Source: Rhyacichthys aspro (taxonomy: Eukaryota; Chordata; Actinopteri; Gobiiformes; Rhyacichthyidae). From it: a stretch of 64,000 nt of DNA. The position numbers and the translations under genes were made by a program. A model generated the notes under the pieces. That model was not told the DNA's origin. It was given only the letters and a program-made list of their open reading frames with translations, and did not search any database. Positions 59,291 to 64,000 of this stretch are shown in pieces; the first letter of the stretch is position 1; each line of letters starts with the position of its first letter. The stretch spans positions 10,170,256 through 10,234,255 of the forward strand of contig CM072155.1 in the NCBI GenBank assembly GCA_036850595.1. The letters are read 5' to 3'.

Positions 59291-60945
59291 AAGTGGGCAG
59301 TGATATACCCTGAACTACAGTATTTTCATTGGAAACAGGTAGTGACTGCTTTTTTGTGGAAAACCCTGTTCACCTGTGAGAGAACTATATGCAACGAAGA
59401 AGGCAGGATCGCACTGTATTTACAGGATTCTTGAGCAGACGTCTACAGTTTGAAAAAAAGTTACAGATTTGCCTAAATAAAATTCATCCAGAAACTGTCG
59501 CAATTTCACATTATTTCGTTATGTCGTCCCATTAAAGCCCTAAAGAGAGAAATTTAAGTAGCTGTCATATTGTGCCCTTTATATTTGGTACAATCTACAA
59601 TTCTTGCTAATAATAAGGGTTTTAAACATTCATAAAGATAATTAAGTTAAATTACATCAGTGTCGAGACCAATCCTTCATTTTTCAGTTTAGGTTTAGCT
59701 TTAAATTAAATCACTTTGCTTAAAATTGGGGATTTACTGAAGTGGTCATAAGGGGAGCATTTAAAGGTCCACCAAATTATTTAGCATCTTGTCTATGCTT
59801 TATTGTAATATAACAATCAAAGTAAGGATTTTTTTGCGTTCATGTCAATGGTAATGTCACATTTAAGTGACGTGTGAAATGCCGCTTTAAAATTTAAAAA
59901 GAGTCCAGTGTTTTGTAAAAAGGTTGTGTATACTAGTTACTAGCTATTACATCAGTAGACAGATGTCTGAGACCAGTTAGGAGAAGCAGACAGGAGCAAA
60001 AGTTCAGGGATTAAAGTATGGACTGCTGTAAATGTGAACAATGAAAGATCAATGTTGTTGATCAATAAGACTGCTTTCATTTTTGTTTTATATAAATGGA
60101 AAGTCGTTGGCTTGTAAAAAAACACCTATTGCTGTTGTTTTCACACATTGGATTAAAAGTGTGTCGTGGAATATTTCATTTAACTTGGTCATTTCAAAAA
60201 TTCTGAAAAATATATGTAGAATGCAAAAATAGGTAGTTTTGGAAATTGTCAATGGTCAGGATTAGGACTATAGTAAGGATAAACAAATAAATATAAAATA
60301 TGACTGAATAACATTATAGTGAACGAAACAGCATAAGAAAGGAAGAAAACTACGCTAAAAAATAACAAAAAGACTAAAAAAGAAAATTAAACAGAGCAGT
60401 GAACTGGGTCACAAATCTTTGTGCATTATGAGTACAAACACTAGCCTATTGTACATGTAAACACTATTTTTGAATTGAGAGTTGTTTTAAGCCTGGATGT
60501 ATCATAAGACCCAGATAAAGAAAGGTCCCCACTGCGGATCATACTACGCCTGTGCTTTGGACTGCATATCATAAAATAAAATAAACCCAGAAGGATAAAA
60601 CTTTCACTGAAAACAAACGGGGCCATATTTGACTCACAATCCAGGTCTAATAATACATCCATGGCTTCCTTTCATAAAAGTGTGTCTTAATGACTACACG
60701 AGACATAAAGCTCATGTCAATGCTCCTGTCTGATTCTCCAAAACGACACCAGACCCACAACTGTATCTCACAGACCTTCTTTTACAAAATACTGAACTAT
60801 AACAATATACAATATATAAAGTCTCCAGCAATGCCATGTTTCTCAATAAAAGCTTGTAAAAAGAAAGAAGAAAGCTGTGGTCGCACTACAAATGACAGAG
60901 AAGAGAAGCAATGGCAAAACACAAAGCGATGAATAACAGATGATC

Positions 60946-60967
60946 GAATAAAAGGTTACTTTTATTC
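60946..60967. terminator. Inverted repeat carrying AATAAA on both strands
   Basis: gaataaaag (60946-60954) and its complement cttttattc (60959-60967) flank 'gtta', placing a polyadenylation hexamer on each strand within 20 bp. It could serve as an internal poly(A) site of the right-hand gene. Use is unproven. Confidence 0.35.
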
Positions 60968-62708
60968 AATGGTAACTCATCAACTAAAAACAAGAATGTC
61001 TTTTTCATGTATCTACAAAAACAAAAGAAAAAAGAAAAAAAGTGACGAATAGGCAAACTATTTCACATCCATGACTGCATCCTTCACTCATTGGTTGAAA
61101 AAAAAAACAGAGAGAAACAAGAGGGGAAGAGAAATAAATTCATCCGTGGTATAATTAATTTACAGCGTGGCGTGCACAGAGATCCACCTGTGCCGCCGAA
61201 AGAGTGGTATGTGCCGTCACTATTCGACAACTGGGACCGTCCCACGCCTTTCCCTCAGAGACATGTACGGAGCTTTGAAAGGGGCGAACGAAAGCGTGGG
61301 TTTAGGTCTGAACAGCTCTGTCCCCCTCTGTGAATTTACATCCGCCTTAAAAGGGACAGTCCAGTATTTTGTAATCAAGCAGGGTCTAGGAAATAGTTAA
61401 TGACAGGTGAGTTATTCCCTTTTGTAGGTAACGGGACGATTCCAGTTTGGAGAAGCACAAAGGAGCGATGACACACATAAATAAGGCCATTGAAAAAGCA
61501 ACATTACATAACTTTGATGGACACAAACCCTCTAAAAGCCGCTAGCGTAACTGCAATGCCTCAAATGCAGCTGCCTTTTACAAAACAGCATGCTTTTGTT
61601 TAGAAAATGGGAAAAGAGTAAAGACGAAGGGCATATGGACCGATACGATACAGTGATATTACTTTTTGGTGCAGATATTTCGTCTGCCTTATGCTAACTG
61701 TGTAAATGTCTGCTCAGAAAGAAATAGTGTGTGTCCAAAAACAGTGGCTTTTTAAGCAACGGCGCGGGGCAATTATTACATATTAGGGTTAGATAAAAAA
61801 TTTGTAAGGTTATAATCTAATAGCACCAACATAATGAAAAGTAAGATCAAGGAATTTCTTCCAATAATATGTTGACGCTTACTTTAATTTACATAATGCT
61901 GTTTCTCAGAGGCCGACCCAGCACTGACTAAAGAGGGGGCTATTGTTCCTGTTTTATGTGAACAACCCACATGATTGAGGCCGTTTACTTTTAAGGTAAA
62001 AAAAAATGCAATGCTGCTTTACCATTTAAATGTGGTCCATAGAGGATATTTACACAATTTCTGTTGCTTAGGAATGCCACAAATCTTGCTTTATGCTGCC
62101 ATTTTGTAATCTTGTAAATATTAATAAGATTAGGGTTTAATAAATGGAGGAACAGATTATAAAGCAGTCATATATCAAAAGAAATCCCTTCTGTGTCACA
62201 CACTCTTGCACTAATAGTAGTTTTTGTTGTTCCAAGTGTGTTTTTACTGGCCACATTAGCACCAATACATAACTCGAAGCGGGTGTCATTGCTCCCATCT
62301 GCGTCTCCAAACGCAATATAAGAAATATCCAAAAACTCTACTGTAGGGAATAAGATGCCAATAACTAAGGACAAGTATTTACAAAATACTGGACTATCTC
62401 CTTAAAAATTATAACATAACATATAAAACAAGAGGAAAAAAGATACACAAACATACAGTTTACAGCAACTTCTGTTTCGCTTTATGCACGCACTCACACC
62501 GAAAAAACAAACAAAAAACTCGCAAACAGCAACAGTAGTTAAAAATAGTCCTATCCAGAAGAACCACGATTGAACCCTGGTTTGACGCGTTTGTTTGCCT
62601 CGTTGCCGTTTGGTGAAAGGGGAGATAAAGTTTGGGAGGTAGAGGACACAGAGGGCATCAGGGCGACAGGGGGCGGCGGGCTGCGGTGGGACAGGGACCC
62701 AGTGGGTG

Positions 62709-62825
62709 TTATTTCTTAGCCTTGGCGGCTTTGGCTGAATTTCGTGGCGGGGTGACGGGTCGCCCAGATCCCAGGCCTCCTCCTCCTCCGTACGGGTACA
62801 GCTTTTTATCTGCTGGCTTCAGAAT
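62709..62825 (-). CDS. Last coding exon of an unidentified gene (partial, continues to the right)
   Basis: A strong pyrimidine tract and acceptor (ccgtctctctgtcag, AG at 62827-62826) precede 38 codons and a TAA (62711-62709). If read in phase 0, the peptide begins [12 protein letters not shown], has five Gly in a row, then [13 protein letters not shown], and ends AKAAKAKK. The TPPR step and basic tail look like a disordered C-terminus with possible proline-directed phosphorylation. I could not place the family. No upstream exon is recognisable before the window ends, so the phase cannot be confirmed. Confidence 0.5.
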   Translation of the reverse strand: MLKPADKKLYPYGGGGGLGSGRPVTPPRNSAKAAKAKK

Positions 62826-62827
62826 CT

Positions 62828-64000
62828 GACAGAGAGACGGAGACAAAGGGTTTGGTTAGTTTTGTTCAGGAACCTGCAGAGAGTGACAGCAACACTTTGT
62901 TTTTAGCACCTTTTGAAGTGTTGTGTGTTGGTTTCAAGTGTCACTGGGCAATCATCAAAGTGGAGGTTTATTAAGACGTCTCTGATTAAATATTTAACTG
63001 GAAGCAGCCACTTAGATTAGCGTATTATCATTAAACTATCACTTGTCATTGTTGTGACTGTAGCTGTCAGGATGCAGTGGAGTCAAACAGTCTTTTTACT
63101 TCGACAGTGCTGTAATTTAGACAGTGATGTGGATTAAGTACACCTCACAGTAGCCACAGGAGATAACCCTGATTTAAGGCAAAGATGGGCTTTGAACAGC
63201 ACATTTTTTTTTGGCTTTTAAAAGTAGACTACTGTCTACGTCCCTCTGTTGTCGGCTGAGGAACAGTGTGGAGTTATCTTTCAATTACTGTGAGGGTTCT
63301 GCTCACACTTTCTCATGGAGCTGCAGCGGTGAGAGGGACAACAGTAGAAAAAGAGAAAGCGGAGAAAGTGGAGGAAGCAGCACTGTATGCATCAGGGACG
63401 GTTGAACTCAGACAAACAGCAGGTTAAACTAACAACGTAAACTTTTGTGGCATAAGTAACCTCTTGCCTCGCTGCCTCTTACTGCACTCAACCTGCCCCG
63501 AATCCTCTCATCGTCCAACCATTTCTCGTTAAACTTTTAACATCCCATCCTCAACTTAGCCGACTCATACATAAGTGACGCACTGACACATAATGGCTTT
63601 TTTTGCAGGTGCTGTAAACCTGCTGAAAATGACAACACGACGAACACAAACGAAATACACCTACATGATAAACAATCAGCAGATTTAAGACCTACGACGA
63701 ATTGACATTAAATTTAAGACAATTCCTTACCTTAATTTGACTAAATGTAACTTTTTTGAATTTAAAATACAGATTCAAGTAATATATAAACATTTTTCAG
63801 ATGGAGACAGATAAAGGAGACAGTGTTTGTGCCTCTTGACCAAAAGACTTTGTAAAAATAATTCAAAGTGGCGGTGTTTAGAGACTACATTGAACAGGCT
63901 CAAACTTTAGAGAGTGAGAAGTGAGACAGTATCTGAGGAGGTCAAAGGAGAACGAGAGGCTCTGATATCGCCGAGAGCTGGTATCAGTATCTACACAACC
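62828..64000 (-). other. Probable intron of the right-hand gene; nothing recognised
   Basis: AT-rich with a poly-T run near 63207. Includes a moderately CpG-poor, purine-rich block at 63310-63400. No further exon of the gene ending at 62709 could be identified. Confidence 0.35.

Larger units (their letters stand above)
57548..62708 (-). other. Presumed long 3'UTR of the right-hand gene
   Basis: Follows the TAA at 62711-62709. No other exon or gene is visible down to a minus-strand AATAAA at 57553-57548, which is followed by a GT-rich stretch (complement of 'gacacaagacaaaatgtaca'). Earlier AATAAA signals exist, for example 60966-60961, so shorter forms are possible. The interval also contains a SINE and a GACC-rich repeat. 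Confidence 0.35.

Noticed and set aside
1..64000. CRISPR array, prophage, operon or bacterial insertion sequence
   Set aside because: Introns, SINEs and vertebrate chromatin gene content show a eukaryotic nuclear genome. The tandem repeats present lack the spacer/repeat regularity of CRISPR.

Overview
The window reads as nuclear DNA of a ray-finned (teleost) fish. Genes are split by GT-AG introns, the background is AT-rich and non-coding, and the interspersed repeats are kinds I know from fish: tRNA-derived SINEs, a LINE 3' tail, and a decayed reverse-transcriptase fragment carrying the 'HWL..VHYSIQFKILLMVYK' block. All identifications come from reading the sequence; no search was run.

The one gene that can be reconstructed is on the minus strand (55062 to 40663, non-coding first exon near 55.5 kb). 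It encodes a SUV4-20-family histone H4 lysine-20 methyltransferase, most like KMT5C/SUV420H2. Eight coding exons join in frame to give about 1,981 residues. Residues 1-290 are the catalytic module (N-terminal helical domain, SET, post-SET cysteines). The core 'DCKPNCK' SET motif sits on a 20-nt micro-exon. About 1,690 residues come from one 5.07-kb terminal exon that is basic and Ser-rich, with AT-hook-like motifs, two copies of a 'K-[IL]-R-x-[RK]-R...W-E' motif, and a family-like C-terminal tail (PKRVRLVV...DLDL). Mammalian KMT5C is about 460 residues, so this terminal exon is the most unusual thing in the window.

Layout: 1-129 may be the last codons of a plus-strand gene entering from the left (weak). 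0.13-38.6 kb has no gene I can support. It holds repeats (SINE with perfect target-site duplication, LINE relic, two copies of a minisatellite-bearing repeat, about 1.7 kb of degenerate tandem repeat), two perfect inverted repeats, and several less AT-rich, CpG-containing islands that resemble fish conserved non-coding elements. 38.6-40.7 kb is probably the kmt5c 3'UTR, 40.7-55.1 kb is kmt5c, and 55.5-56.0 kb is its probable promoter. 57.5-62.7 kb is probably the long 3'UTR of a second minus-strand gene. Only that gene's last coding exon (62825-62709, ending ...[18 protein letters not shown]) lies in the window, and I could not identify it.
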